A stretch of DNA of 64,000 bases from an uncultured Clostridia bacterium (GCA_944368775.1 CALVXB010000013.1:1-64000); one strand, 5' to 3'. Shown: positions 7,887-19,298, counted from the first letter of the stretch. Program-made: numbers and translations. The notes: generated by a model from the letters alone, not told the origin.

Positions 7887-9185
7887 TCAGCGAAAGATCT
7901 TCTGCAAAAAATGATACAGCGCGAGGTGCCAGCTGCCCATCGAGTGGTAGCGCATGGGGAAGACGTCGAAGCTGCAATTTTTGCCGAGGACGAGGCGGGG
8001 CTCGGCGGCGAGGATGTCGTTGAAGTCGCGCACGTGCCCGCGCAGGGCGAAGTCGAAGGTGCCGCTCGTATTGTACAGGTAGTAGATGGGATACTCGCCG
8101 AGCGCCGCGGAGGCGGCGTGCGCCTGCCAATAGGCCGCGTCGGTGCCGCAGCCGCTGAACGCGCCGAACCAGCCGACGTAGTCGAGGCTGCCGCATAGCG
8201 CCGAGCGGTAGGTGGCGGCCGCCCCGCGCGAGAGCCCCGCAAAGGCGCGGTGGGCGCGGCTCGCGGCGATGCCCTCCGCCGTCAGGTCGGCGGCGTATGT
8301 CGAGTACTTGCCCTCAACGGCGGGGAGAAGGTCGCTGCGGAACTCCTCGTTGAAGGACTCGATGAGAGGATCGCAGACCGAAGCGTCCCAGGTGTAGTCG
8401 TCGCCCTCGTACCACGTCGGGGTGACGACGATGAGCGGGGAGACGTCTCCATGGTAGATGAGGTTGTCGAGCAAGGTCTTGTTTTGCGGATTTTCGGCCA
8501 GCCAATACGTTTCGCCGTCGCCCGTGCCGTGCAGCAGGTAGAGGATGTCGTACCGCTCCGCCTCGGTGTAGCCGTAGGGCAGGTAGACGAGGGCGCGCTT
8601 TGTCAGCGCGCGGCCGTCCGTCGCGTACGCCTTGGTCTCGTACGTGAGCTCCTCTACCCGCCCCGGTTCGGGGCAGGCGACGGCGTCGTAAGCGTCGGGC
8701 ACCGCCCACAGCGCGGGCTGCGCGCGGCCTGCCGCGCCGTTTGCGGCGGCGACGCTGCCAAGCCATACAGACAGGCCGAGCGCCGCGGCAGACAGCAGAG
8801 CGACGAGGGTTGCGGGCGCGAGGCGGGGGCAGGCGCGCTCGCGGATCTGCAAGATCAGCCCACCGAAACAGCAGAGGACGGCGACGGCGCCCTGCACGGC
8901 GTAGGTGAGGTCGGCGAGGGAGCTTGCGATGTTGCTGCACATATGCAGCACGACGCACGCCGCCGCTGCCCCCGCCCACAGCGCGGGCAGGCGGGCGCGC
9001 CAAACAAACAGCGCGAACAGCGCGAATACCGCGCCCAAAAATGAGATGATGAGCAGCGAGCGCGGCTCGCCGATGGCTGCGTACATCGCGACGTGCACGA
9101 TTTGGACGACCGCCGTCGCGAGCGCCCCGCCGAGGCAGACGAGGTCGCACTTGAAGCTGCTTTTCAGATACCTTATGACATTCAT
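7887..9185 (-). CDS. Membrane-anchored esterase of the alpha/beta-hydrolase fold
   Basis: 432 residues. The first 145 hold about four transmembrane helices; the rest is an esterase D/feruloyl-esterase-like domain probably facing outward. The oxyanion motif LYLLHGTGDGETYW lies at about 215-228, the nucleophile elbow is AGLSRGA with Ser319, and a late His in YHSMGSWH is a plausible triad member. It may remove acyl groups (for example feruloyl or acetyl) from plant polysaccharide or act on cell-envelope esters; the substrate is not determined by sequence. The ATG at 9185 begins MNVIRYL; the ribosome-binding site is weak. Transcribed alone from a promoter at 9303-9331 whose start point lies at the centre of a 46-base dyad. 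Confidence 0.75.
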   Translation of the reverse strand: MNVIRYLKSSFKCDLVCLGGALATAVVQIVHVAMYAAIGEPRSLLIISFLGAVFALFALFVWRARLPALWAGAAAACVVLHMCSNIASSLADLTYAVQGAVAVLCCFGGLILQIRERACPRLAPATLVALLSAAALGLSVWLGSVAAANGAAGRAQPALWAVPDAYDAVACPEPGRVEELTYETKAYATDGRALTKRALVYLPYGYTEAERYDILYLLHGTGDGETYWLAENPQNKTLLDNLIYHGDVSPLIVVTPTWYEGDDYTWDASVCDPLIESFNEEFRSDLLPAVEGKYSTYAADLTAEGIAASRAHRAFAGLSRGAAATYRSALCGSLDYVGWFGAFSGCGTDAAYWQAHAASAALGEYPIYYLYNTSGTFDFALRGHVRDFNDILAAEPRLVLGKNCSFDVFPMRYHSMGSWHLALYHFLQKIFR

Positions 9186-9274
9186 ACGGTTGACTCCCGC
9201 GCGCGTCGCGCTTTTCCGCCACCGCGCGCCGCGCTTTTCCGCCGCAGGGCGGCCGCGCGGCGGAAAAAAACAGA

Positions 9275-9320
9275 CCGCCGCTGCTCGACACTTCTACATA
9301 CAAGTGTACCACAGCGGCGG
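9275..9320. promoter_or_regulatory. 46-base nested dyad at the esterase transcription start
   Basis: Two pairs of arms share one centre (9297.5): CCGCCGCTG with CAGCGGCGG (9275-9283, 9312-9320) and ACACTT with AAGTGT (9288-9293, 9302-9307). The -10 element lies in the inner right arm and the predicted start is near the centre, so the symmetry can only be used as DNA; an operator is the natural reading. Confidence 0.6.
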
Positions 9321-9331
9321 CAAAAATGCAA
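9303..9331 (-). promoter_or_regulatory. Promoter of the esterase gene
   Basis: Reading leftward, TTGCAT (9326-9331) and TACACT (9303-9308) are 17 bases apart. The leader is about 110 bases and contains a run of seven T residues flanked by GCGGCGG and CCGCCGC. Confidence 0.7.
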
Positions 9332-9397
9332 CGATTCCTTCTTTTTTACGCGCTCGGCGGCTCGAATTTGTGCCGCGTGCGCCCGCGCACTGCATAA

Positions 9398-9424
9398 GCG
9401 CGCCCGCAAAATCTGCGGGCGCGC
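9398..9424 (-). terminator. Hairpin terminator after the GH3 run
   Basis: GCGCGCCCGCA pairs perfectly with TGCGGGCGCGC across a 5-base loop, about 30 bases past the stop of the 9458-9868 gene. Only two U residues follow at once, so strength is uncertain. Confidence 0.5.
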
Positions 9425-9457
9425 CGGAATGCTGCGCCGGAGAGCGCCGCTTTTACC

Positions 9458-9868
9458 TTATGCGGATGCCTTTTCTTTTTTGGTCATGCGCATGACGGCG
9501 GCGGCCGCCGAGAGCAGCACTGCAAGGAGCGCGGTCACGATGAATACAAACCATGCGCCGTCCAACACGTTGTTGTCGATGCTGGTGAGCACGTTGGAGA
9601 GGAAGAGCATCTCGCTGTTGAGCAGGACGCCGACGACGATCGTGTAGAACACGAAGGGCACGAACCCGCCGATGCCGAAGTCTTTGATGAGGACGATGGC
9701 ATTGCAGACGATGCCGATGACGAACATCGTGACCGCCGTGCTGTCGACGGGCGAGAGGTTGGTGCTGTCGCCGCCGCGGACGGCGTAGACGATCACCGAC
9801 ACGATCGCCGCGATCATCGCGGCCAGAGAGATATACCAGCCGACGGCTTTGCCTTTCAGGAAGTTCAT
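9458..9868 (-). CDS. Small four-helix membrane protein paired with GH3
   Basis: 136 residues with four predicted membrane helices (about 10-30, 45-63, 67-85 and 105-127) and a basic C-terminus (MRMTKKEKASA). Its start lies one base past the GH3 stop codon, and its AAGGAGG site lies within the end of the GH3 gene, so the two are coupled. It even begins MNFLKGKA, like the GH3 start MNFLRKAA. No catalytic motif is visible. A role as membrane partner, chaperone or transport aid of the GH3 enzyme is inference from the coupling. I do not recognise a named family. Confidence 0.75.
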   Translation of the reverse strand: MNFLKGKAVGWYISLAAMIAAIVSVIVYAVRGGDSTNLSPVDSTAVTMFVIGIVCNAIVLIKDFGIGGFVPFVFYTIVVGVLLNSEMLFLSNVLTSIDNNVLDGAWFVFIVTALLAVLLSAAAAVMRMTKKEKASA

Positions 9869-9869
9869 A

Positions 9870-12800
9870 TCAGTTTTCCTCCTTTTTTGCGAAAGTGTGC
9901 ACGAGGGTCATCGCGCCCGCAGCGACGAGGACGACGGCAGAAGCGATGGTCATGGTCAGCAGCGCGATCTCGTACCAGGTCATGATGGGCACGACGCGCG
10001 TCGTAGAGGTCAGGCCGTTCATCGCGGCGCTGTTTGCGAAGTTGTACAGGATGCGGTGGGCGGACTCGCGCATATTTTCGAGCAGCTTTGCATCCGTCTC
10101 CGCCTGCACGACGACGAGGTCGTAGAAGGTGTTGCCCGAGGTGCAGAACATATTGGTGCCCGCTTCATACGCCAGCTGCGGCTCCATCAGCCCGGTCGGG
10201 TTCTGGCCGAAGTCTGTGGTCACGTTGCCCGTGAAGCCCCATTCGCCCTCCATCAGCTCATTCCAAAGTTTGGAATAGTGGCCGGTCCAGGTGACGCCCA
10301 GGCGGTTGAATGCGCCCATGACGCCCGAGCTTGCGGGATCGTCTTCGCCCGTCGTTTCAAACGCGTACTGGAAGGCGCGCAGGTAGATCTCGCGGATGGC
10401 CTGCTCGTTGGAGAAGGTGCACACGCCGATGCGGTTGGTCTCCTGATCGTTGAGGAAGAAGTGCTTGAAGTACGGGATGACGCCCTTGCTCATCGCGCCG
10501 TGCACCTCCTGCTCGGCCAGCTTGCCGGCGAGGAAGCCGTCTTCGGAATAGTACTCGAAGTTGCGGCCGGCATACGGGGTGCGGTGGGTATTCGCCGCGG
10601 GGCCGTACCAGCCGACGCCGCCGCCCCACAGGCCCTCTTCGCCGAAGGAGACGCCGATCTCGTAGAGCAGTTCTACGTTCCAGGTGCCTGCGAGCACCGT
10701 TTCGGTCGGGTAGGATACCATCACCTCGTCGGTGTATGCCGCATCTGCGCTGAAGTCGTCGTAGTCCTCTTTATAGTGTGACTTGGTCCATGCCGCGGGG
10801 CCGTCGACCGCCGTGGAGGCGTTCAGGCCGACGCTCGGGATGGCTTCGCGGCCCTGTTTGGTGAATTTGGCGAGGTCGTCGATGGAGAGCTGGCTGAGCA
10901 GCGCTTCCCACGCGGCGTCGTCGTAAGCCTGGCCGATCATCATCGCAATGCTGTACTGGCCCTGCGTTTCGAGCGTCGTTGCGGAGACATTGATGCCGGA
11001 GATGTCGGACGAGCCCTTTTCGTAGGCGGCGGGCTTGTTGGCCGCGCCCTGGTTGACGCCGTCATACAGCGCGTCCATGTCCGCGATCATGTCGCTCGTC
11101 GCGGCAAAATCGCTCATCGTTTCCGGCCATGTGCCGCTCCAGTCGCTGCGGGAGAGGTACACCACCTCGTCCGAAGTGCCGCCCAGGTAGTAGTTGATGT
11201 CCGCTTCCTGGAACTGGTTGGTCACCTTTTTGGTCGTCGCGGAGAGGGAATACTCTGCCTCGTTGAATTCATTCTTGACGGAGAGGACCGCCTTGTCGGC
11301 GTCGCCGTCATAGTCCATGCCGTCGGACGTGTCGCATCCCTTGGCGGCGAGGATGTTGTTGAGGGCGTCGTGCGCGCTGCTGCCGATGGCGAAGTAGTAG
11401 TCGCCCTCGTCCATGATATACGTCTTGTAGTTTTCGTAGTCGTAGCTTGCGATGTCGGCGAGGTCGACGACGATCTCCACCTCTTCCGACTGCCCCTCTG
11501 CGAGCTCGCCCGTCTTGGCGAAGCCGCACAGCTGCACGGAAGCCTTTTCGATGCCGCCCGCGGTGTACGGCGCCTGCGCATACACCTGCACGACCTCTTT
11601 GCCGGCCATGCCGGAGGTGTTGGTCACGGTGACATTCACCGTCGCCGTCTGGGCGCGCCAATCCACATCGACGCCGTTCAGCGTCTGCTCAAAGGTCGCA
11701 TAGGAGAGGCCGTAGCCGAAGGGGAACTGCACCTCTTCCGTATAGTTCCAGTCGCCGGACGAAGCCCACACGCCCGCATCGGAAACGGCGTTGCCGCGGC
11801 CGAGGACGGTATCCTCGTAGCGGGTCTCGTAGTAGCGGTAGCCGACGTAGATGCCCTCGTTGTACATCAGGTACTTCTGCGAGGTCGCGTTGGCGATCTC
11901 GTCGGCGTTGGCGTAGGTGAAGTCGCCGAAGTTCGCCATCGCGGGGGAGGAGAAGGAATGATAGGCATAGGTGTCTGCGAGCCTGCCCGAGGGGTTGGTC
12001 TCGCCGACGAGGATGTCGGTGACTGCGTCGAGGCCGACTTCGCCGGGGCCGCCGATGTACAGGCAGGCGTCGATGTCGTACTCATCCAAAAAGCCGAGCT
12101 CGGGGGTGTTGAAGGTGTTGACGAGCACGATGCGCTTTTCGAACGGGCCGTCCTTCATCGCCTGCAGCACGCTGCGCTCTTCTTCGCTCAGGGTGAGGTA
12201 GCGGCCCTCCTCTTCGCCCGCCGAAGAGGTGGTGATCAGGTCTGCGCCCTCGCCGCCGATGCGGGTGAGCACGAAGATGGCGGCGTCGCCGTACTCGTTC
12301 CAGCTTTCGCGCACTTCAGTAGTAAAGTCGGAGGCGGGCACTTCGGGCACGACGAAGGTGCTGCCGTCTTTGCGGGTCATCGTCGCGGGGACGAGCTCGC
12401 CCGTCCAGGGGTTGGCAGACTCGGGTGTGACCATGTAGCCCTCGTCGAACTTGCCCTCGTAGAAGGCGTACATCGTCTCGTTGTAGTTGAGCTTGCCGTC
12501 CTCCTCGCAGGCGCGGGGGATATCGAACTTGCGATCTTCCGGCGCCGTCACGCCGCCCGAACCGGTGCCGCCGAGGGCGACGTCGATGCTCGAATAGGAG
12601 AAGAAGGTGACGTTTGCGCCCTTTTCGAGGGGGAGCGCGCCGTTCTCGTTGGTCATGAGCACGGTGCCCTCCGCCTGCGCCTGTTTGGCGACGGCGCGCG
12701 CGTTGTCCATCGTCTCCTGATACGTTTCAAACTCGCTCTTGAAATGAACGGGGTCCTGCTCGCCGTCGCCCGTCTCTACGATCGCCGTGTCCTGGATGCC

Positions 12801-12944
12801 GAGCGTCTTGTTGATGTAGCCCGACCACTCCGACATGACCGCGGAGCCCGCGACGGAGAGGATGAGCAAAAAGATGGCGATGACGGACAGGATCCTCCAT
12901 AGAATGTCCGGGCCAAATTTTGCCGCTTTTCTGAGAAAATTCAT
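9870..12944 (-). CDS. GH3 beta-glucosidase, inverted domain order, both ends membrane-bound
   Basis: 1024 residues. It should cleave non-reducing beta-glucosyl (or related) residues from oligosaccharides. In classical GH3 enzymes the TIM barrel comes first. Here the alpha/beta sandwich is first (about 85-350), then a fibronectin-III-like domain around FPFGYGLSYATFE and VTNTSGMAGKEVVQVY, and the barrel last, with YAGRNFEYYSED, KHFFLNDQE and the nucleophile Asp911 in TTDFG. Such reversal is known in a few rumen beta-glucosidases. A hydrophobic helix at about 20-42 and another at about 985-1010 place both ends in the membrane, with the enzyme probably outside. Start by GGAGGAAAGT before ATG 12944. 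It is followed by the coupled small membrane gene and preceded by the SGNH hydrolase. Confidence 0.9.
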   Translation of the reverse strand: MNFLRKAAKFGPDILWRILSVIAIFLLILSVAGSAVMSEWSGYINKTLGIQDTAIVETGDGEQDPVHFKSEFETYQETMDNARAVAKQAQAEGTVLMTNENGALPLEKGANVTFFSYSSIDVALGGTGSGGVTAPEDRKFDIPRACEEDGKLNYNETMYAFYEGKFDEGYMVTPESANPWTGELVPATMTRKDGSTFVVPEVPASDFTTEVRESWNEYGDAAIFVLTRIGGEGADLITTSSAGEEEGRYLTLSEEERSVLQAMKDGPFEKRIVLVNTFNTPELGFLDEYDIDACLYIGGPGEVGLDAVTDILVGETNPSGRLADTYAYHSFSSPAMANFGDFTYANADEIANATSQKYLMYNEGIYVGYRYYETRYEDTVLGRGNAVSDAGVWASSGDWNYTEEVQFPFGYGLSYATFEQTLNGVDVDWRAQTATVNVTVTNTSGMAGKEVVQVYAQAPYTAGGIEKASVQLCGFAKTGELAEGQSEEVEIVVDLADIASYDYENYKTYIMDEGDYYFAIGSSAHDALNNILAAKGCDTSDGMDYDGDADKAVLSVKNEFNEAEYSLSATTKKVTNQFQEADINYYLGGTSDEVVYLSRSDWSGTWPETMSDFAATSDMIADMDALYDGVNQGAANKPAAYEKGSSDISGINVSATTLETQGQYSIAMMIGQAYDDAAWEALLSQLSIDDLAKFTKQGREAIPSVGLNASTAVDGPAAWTKSHYKEDYDDFSADAAYTDEVMVSYPTETVLAGTWNVELLYEIGVSFGEEGLWGGGVGWYGPAANTHRTPYAGRNFEYYSEDGFLAGKLAEQEVHGAMSKGVIPYFKHFFLNDQETNRIGVCTFSNEQAIREIYLRAFQYAFETTGEDDPASSGVMGAFNRLGVTWTGHYSKLWNELMEGEWGFTGNVTTDFGQNPTGLMEPQLAYEAGTNMFCTSGNTFYDLVVVQAETDAKLLENMRESAHRILYNFANSAAMNGLTSTTRVVPIMTWYEIALLTMTIASAVVLVAAGAMTLVHTFAKKEEN

Positions 12945-12979
12945 ACTTTCCTCCTGCAAATGATTGATTTATTATCGTT

Positions 12980-13004
12980 GCGCCCCTTTCCCGGGCCGGG
13001 GCGC
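12980..13004 (-). other. Hairpin between the SGNH and GH3 genes
   Basis: GCGCCCC pairs with GGGGCGC around an 11-base loop in the 73-base gap. No U-run follows; it probably adjusts expression between the two genes rather than ending transcription. Confidence 0.45.
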
Positions 13005-13017
13005 GCGATTTCTGCTT

Positions 13018-13869
13018 TCAGCCGATCTTTTCGCTCAGATATGCGTCGAAGTAGGGCGTCCACCACTCCTTATACCCCGCCTTAAAGGGGTGCACGGGGT
13101 CGTGCATGTACACCTCGTACGCTTCGTCTGTGACGGCGTTGAAGGCCTCGTCGTTGAACAGGTCGATGATGCCGACCTCGACGCCCTCCACCTTGTTCCA
13201 CTTTTCGGCAAGGTCGTAGGTATAGCCGACCAGCTTTGCGTAGTTCTCGCCCGAGGGATCTTTGCTCGCGCGCACCCCTTCCTCCGCGATGTACGAGCCC
13301 GAATAGAAGAAGACGGGGCAGTCCCACGTCTGCTCGACGTAGGCGACGACAAATTCCATCGCCCCGAGCGTCGTCTTGACGTCGAAGGCGCCGATATCCG
13401 TCACGTCGTCCGCCGTCAGCGAACCCCACTTGGATACGTTTGCCGACTTGGCGTCGTTGGTGGAGATCTGGCAGATGAAGGCGTCGATGTCCGCCGTGCG
13501 GTCGAACGCCTCGCTCTCTTTCAGGCGGGTGACGTACGAGTCTCCCGAAGAGAACAGGCCGCGCATCGGCTCGTCGATGAGCGTGGTGCCGCTGACCGCC
13601 TCCTTGACGCTGATACAGCCGGTCGTCGCCTGCAAAAAGTCGGCGACCGCCTGGTTTTGGCTCTCCATGCCCAGCGTGACCGAGGAACCCAGCCAATAGA
13701 TGGTCTTGCCGCGCAGCGGGCTGTCTTCTTGCATGGTGCAGGAAGACACGTCGTACTTTTTTCCGTTGGAGGGGGTAAACACGCCGCAGGCGAACAGGAT
13801 GACCAGCACGACGGCGGCAGCGACAGCCGCGGCGATGATGCCGAGAGCGATCTTTGTGCGCTTTTTCAT
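13018..13869 (-). CDS. SGNH/GDSL-type hydrolase with N-terminal membrane anchor
   Basis: 283 residues. A single N-terminal helix (about 8-30) after MKKRTK would anchor the protein outside. The block I serine motif is GSSVTLG (about residues 59-65), an STND near residue 140 may supply the block III Asn, and the C-terminal DPVHPFKAGY provides the Asp and His of the triad. The family hydrolyses acetyl or other esters of carbohydrates or lipids; the exact substrate is not visible. The start at 13869 has AAAGGAGG upstream; an earlier ATG at 13932 lies over the promoter. It leads the GH3 run, which suggests deacylation of the glycans that GH3 then trims (inference). Confidence 0.8.
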   Translation of the reverse strand: MKKRTKIALGIIAAAVAAAVVLVILFACGVFTPSNGKKYDVSSCTMQEDSPLRGKTIYWLGSSVTLGMESQNQAVADFLQATTGCISVKEAVSGTTLIDEPMRGLFSSGDSYVTRLKESEAFDRTADIDAFICQISTNDAKSANVSKWGSLTADDVTDIGAFDVKTTLGAMEFVVAYVEQTWDCPVFFYSGSYIAEEGVRASKDPSGENYAKLVGYTYDLAEKWNKVEGVEVGIIDLFNDEAFNAVTDEAYEVYMHDPVHPFKAGYKEWWTPYFDAYLSEKIG

Positions 13870-13901
13870 GGCCTTTACCTCCTTTTCGGTTTCGCGCATA
13901 C

Positions 13902-13926
13902 AGTATAACACAAAAAGAAAAAAGCG
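13902..13926 (-). promoter_or_regulatory. Promoter of the SGNH-GH3 run
   Basis: A good TATACT lies at 13902-13907 (reading leftward). The best -35 candidate, TTGCGC, is 19 bases upstream and weak. The leader is about 25-30 bases. Confidence 0.55.
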
Positions 13927-14056
13927 GCGCAAAAACGGGGCGTTTGGCCGTTTTTAGCGTCGCTTTCGCAATTTTGCGGGATATTCGGTCGGTTTTCGGG
14001 TCTATCTCGCACCGCCCGCGCCCCGCCTGCGGGCATACGGGCGGCATGAGCGGCAG

Positions 14057-14092
14057 AAAAAAGCGCAGCGCGCAAATATCCGCGCGCTGCGC
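14057..14092 (-). terminator. Rho-independent terminator of the first LytTR pair
   Basis: GCGCAGCGCGC pairs perfectly with GCGCGCTGCGC across 8 bases and is followed by six U residues on the leftward transcript, directly after the kinase stop codon. Confidence 0.9.
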
Positions 14093-14104
14093 CCTCCTGT
14101 GCGC

Positions 14105-15406
14105 TCATTCCCGCACGGGGATGAGCGCGCCCACACAAAACAACTTTCCCTTGACGCGGACGGTGAAAGTGCCGCTGTACTTTTCGACGATGTAGCGCAT
14201 GCTCTTGAGGCCGAAGCCGTGGCTGCGCTTATCCTGCTTGGTCGTATCGGGCAGCCCGCCATGCAGGTCGGGCGGGTCCTCGCAGTAGTTTTCGACGTGG
14301 ATGTTCAGCCACCCTCCCTTGACGAACACGCGCAGGGAGATGACGCGCTTTTCTTCATCCTCGTACTTGCCGACGCACTCGATGGCATTGTCGAGCGCGT
14401 TGCCGAAAAAGGAACAGATGTCGAGGTAGCTCATGTCTTTGAGCCCCTCGCCGTCTGCCATGACGGAAAAGGTGATGCGCTTTGCCTGGCAGAGCAGACT
14501 CTTTTCGGTGAGGACGCAGTCGAGCGCGCCGCTGCCCGTCTTGGCGAAAGCCTCGTAGATCATCACGTCGCGCTCCATCTCCTCGATGCTCTCGTTGCGC
14601 GCGGCGCTGTCGGGCATGGTCTTGAGGGCGGCGATCTGGTGCTTTAAGTCGTGGCACTTGATGTTGATCATCTCCATGTTCGCCTGCGCGAGCTCGTAGT
14701 GATGCGCCTCCTGCTCGAGCCGCAGCTCGAGCTCGTGCGACTCTTCGACGAGGCGGCGATTGCGGAAGGAGCCCATCAGCAGGGCGGTGAGGAAGACGCC
14801 GAGCATGACCGAGTAGATCTCGTACCCGACGGCGATGATGCCGTTGCCGAGCAGCGCGCTCTGCATGTGCTTGACGTAGATGCCGAGCACGATGAGCACG
14901 AGGATGAAGCCGGACGCCAGCGCGAGCACGGGCACGCGGGAGAGGCGGACGTACCGCTCGAAGTCGCGCCCGCGCGCGAGTACGAGAAAAAAGAGGACGT
15001 ACACGACGGCGTAGGCGACGGCGTACGACAAAAATTCGCCGAGGAGGGTGTCGAGGAGCATGACGCCGGAGGCGACGTAGACGATGTTGACGACCAGCTG
15101 GCACAAGTGGTGCGCGACGTTCTGCACCACGAAGCTGAACACGCAGAAAAAGAGCACGTTGAAGGGGGGCATGCGGAAGAGCAAAAAGGCCAGCCCCACG
15201 ATGAGCAGATACGGGATGAAGTAGAAGAGGTAGTGGCAGAGCGGCGAGGGCAGCAGCATGATCGCCCCTTCCGCAAAATACAGGCCGACGAGGATGGCCG
15301 CGACGAGGGGGATGCCGACCGGCCAGAAATATTTTTGCTTTTCAAAGCGGAAAAAGAAGAGCAAAAAGGGGATGAAGAGCTGGATGAAAAAGACGGCCAT
15401 GTCCAT
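14105..15406 (-). CDS. AgrC-like sensor histidine kinase (GHKL family)
   Basis: 433 residues. Six to seven membrane helices fill residues 1-215, then a helical dimerisation region with the phospho-acceptor His252 in KCHDLKHQ, and a GHKL ATPase domain with FGNALDNAIE (N box) and HGFGLKSM (G box). This is the architecture of peptide- or ligand-sensing kinases that act on LytTR regulators. The start lies one base past the stop of the regulator upstream, so they form one operon. A start two codons later (MAVFF) is equally possible. No AgrB/AgrD-like peptide genes are next to it, so the signal is unknown. Confidence 0.9.
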   Translation of the reverse strand: MDMAVFFIQLFIPFLLFFFRFEKQKYFWPVGIPLVAAILVGLYFAEGAIMLLPSPLCHYLFYFIPYLLIVGLAFLLFRMPPFNVLFFCVFSFVVQNVAHHLCQLVVNIVYVASGVMLLDTLLGEFLSYAVAYAVVYVLFFLVLARGRDFERYVRLSRVPVLALASGFILVLIVLGIYVKHMQSALLGNGIIAVGYEIYSVMLGVFLTALLMGSFRNRRLVEESHELELRLEQEAHHYELAQANMEMINIKCHDLKHQIAALKTMPDSAARNESIEEMERDVMIYEAFAKTGSGALDCVLTEKSLLCQAKRITFSVMADGEGLKDMSYLDICSFFGNALDNAIECVGKYEDEEKRVISLRVFVKGGWLNIHVENYCEDPPDLHGGLPDTTKQDKRSHGFGLKSMRYIVEKYSGTFTVRVKGKLFCVGALIPVRE

Positions 15407-15407
15407 G

Positions 15408-16121
15408 TCAAAGCACCCCGTCGTTGCCGTAAAAGACGGTCAGCGCCTCTAAAAACTCCTTTTTGCGGGCGCGGCTGACGGGCAGCGCGTCCGCGCCGAC
15501 GATCACCTCGTCGCCGCGCGTCTTTTCCACCGCCGCCAGATTGACGAGATAGGCGTTGTGGCAGCGCGCGAAGCCGTAGCGGGCAAAGCGCTCTTCCGCG
15601 TCTTTGAGGGCGGCGCGCTCGCCGAAGCTGCCCTTGCGGGTATGGTAGCAGATGTTGTGCTTGCCGCTTTCGATGTACAGGATGTCGGATACGTTGAGCT
15701 TGACCATCCCTTCGTCGCTGCTCAGCATGAACGTGCCGCCGATATACTTTTCTTGAATGGCGACGGCGCGCTCCATCTTCAGCGCAAAGTTGAAGTAGGT
15801 GACCGGCTTGACCATAAAGTCGAGCGCGCCCACCTCGTACCCCTTGATGGCGTACTTGGCCATGTTGGTGACGAAGATGAGCGAGGCGTAGCCGTCGACG
15901 GCGCGCAGCCGCTGCGACGCCTTGAGCCCGTCCATATGCGGCATTTCGATATCCATCAGGATGATATTGCCGCCGCCCGCATACTCGCTGATAAATTCAA
16001 GCCCGTCCGTATATGTTTTGACCGTATACGCGCCGCCCGTCTCGGCAAAGTAGCGCTTGACGAACTGCTCCAGCCGATGCGCGCTCGACGCCTCGTCTTC
16101 TACAATGATCACGTGCATCAT
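15408..16121 (-). CDS. LytTR-family response regulator
   Basis: 237 residues. The receiver domain (1-125) has the acidic pair VEDE, phospho-acceptor Asp57 in ILMDIEMP, a Thr in FVTNMA and Lys in VKPVTY. The C-terminal LytTR DNA-binding domain (about 133-235) has the typical YIESGKHNICYHT and ARCHNAYLVN segments. LytTR domains bind paired short direct repeats upstream of promoters. The first of two adjacent ATG codons (16121) has AAGGA upstream at good distance. It precedes its kinase in one operon; which genes it controls is not shown, though the adjacent SGNH-GH3 run is a candidate. Confidence 0.92.
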   Translation of the reverse strand: MMHVIIVEDEASSAHRLEQFVKRYFAETGGAYTVKTYTDGLEFISEYAGGGNIILMDIEMPHMDGLKASQRLRAVDGYASLIFVTNMAKYAIKGYEVGALDFMVKPVTYFNFALKMERAVAIQEKYIGGTFMLSSDEGMVKLNVSDILYIESGKHNICYHTRKGSFGERAALKDAEERFARYGFARCHNAYLVNLAAVEKTRGDEVIVGADALPVSRARKKEFLEALTVFYGNDGVL

Positions 16122-16150
16122 AAGCCGATCCTTCCTTGTTTGATGCTCCG

Positions 16151-16179
16151 ATTATATCACGCGCGCGCCGCTTTGTCAA
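16151..16179 (-). promoter_or_regulatory. Strong promoter of the first LytTR pair
   Basis: Reading leftward, perfect TTGACA (16174-16179) and TATAAT (16151-16156) are 17 bases apart, with an extended TG one base upstream of the -10. This is one of the strongest promoters in the window. Confidence 0.9.
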
Positions 16180-16282
16180 TCCCTTCCGTAAAATGCCGCC
16201 CCCCCCCTGCCCCGCCGATGCCGCGGGCGCGACGCCCCTCGATAAACTTTGCCGCGCGGCAATGAACAGCGATACACGGCGA

Positions 16283-16314
16283 GAGGGCACCCCCGCAAAC
16301 GCGAGGGCGCCCTC
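16283..16314 (-). terminator. Hairpin after secA
   Basis: GAGGGC and GCCCTC close an imperfect stem around GCGTTTGC about 25 bases beyond the secA stop codon. No U-run follows; termination is likely but weak. Confidence 0.5.
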
Positions 16315-16339
16315 CTTGCTTTCTGATCCGCCTGCGGCG

Positions 16340-19207
<2,868 letters not shown>

Positions 19208-19298
19208 TCTCTGTTCCTCCTTCGGGCGGCATCCCGCCGCACGACCGGGTTATTGCCGCCCCGCCTCGGCGGAACGGCACATTGCGCATAGTACTTTA

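Noticed and set aside
5266-7914. 882-codon open frame opposite the GH2 gene
   Set aside because: Shadow frame; the GH2 gene shows catalytic residues and operon structure.
13870-14104. AgrD-like peptide gene near the first kinase
   Set aside because: The gap holds only the terminator and the SGNH promoter; no short frame with a ribosome-binding site and peptide-like sequence was seen.
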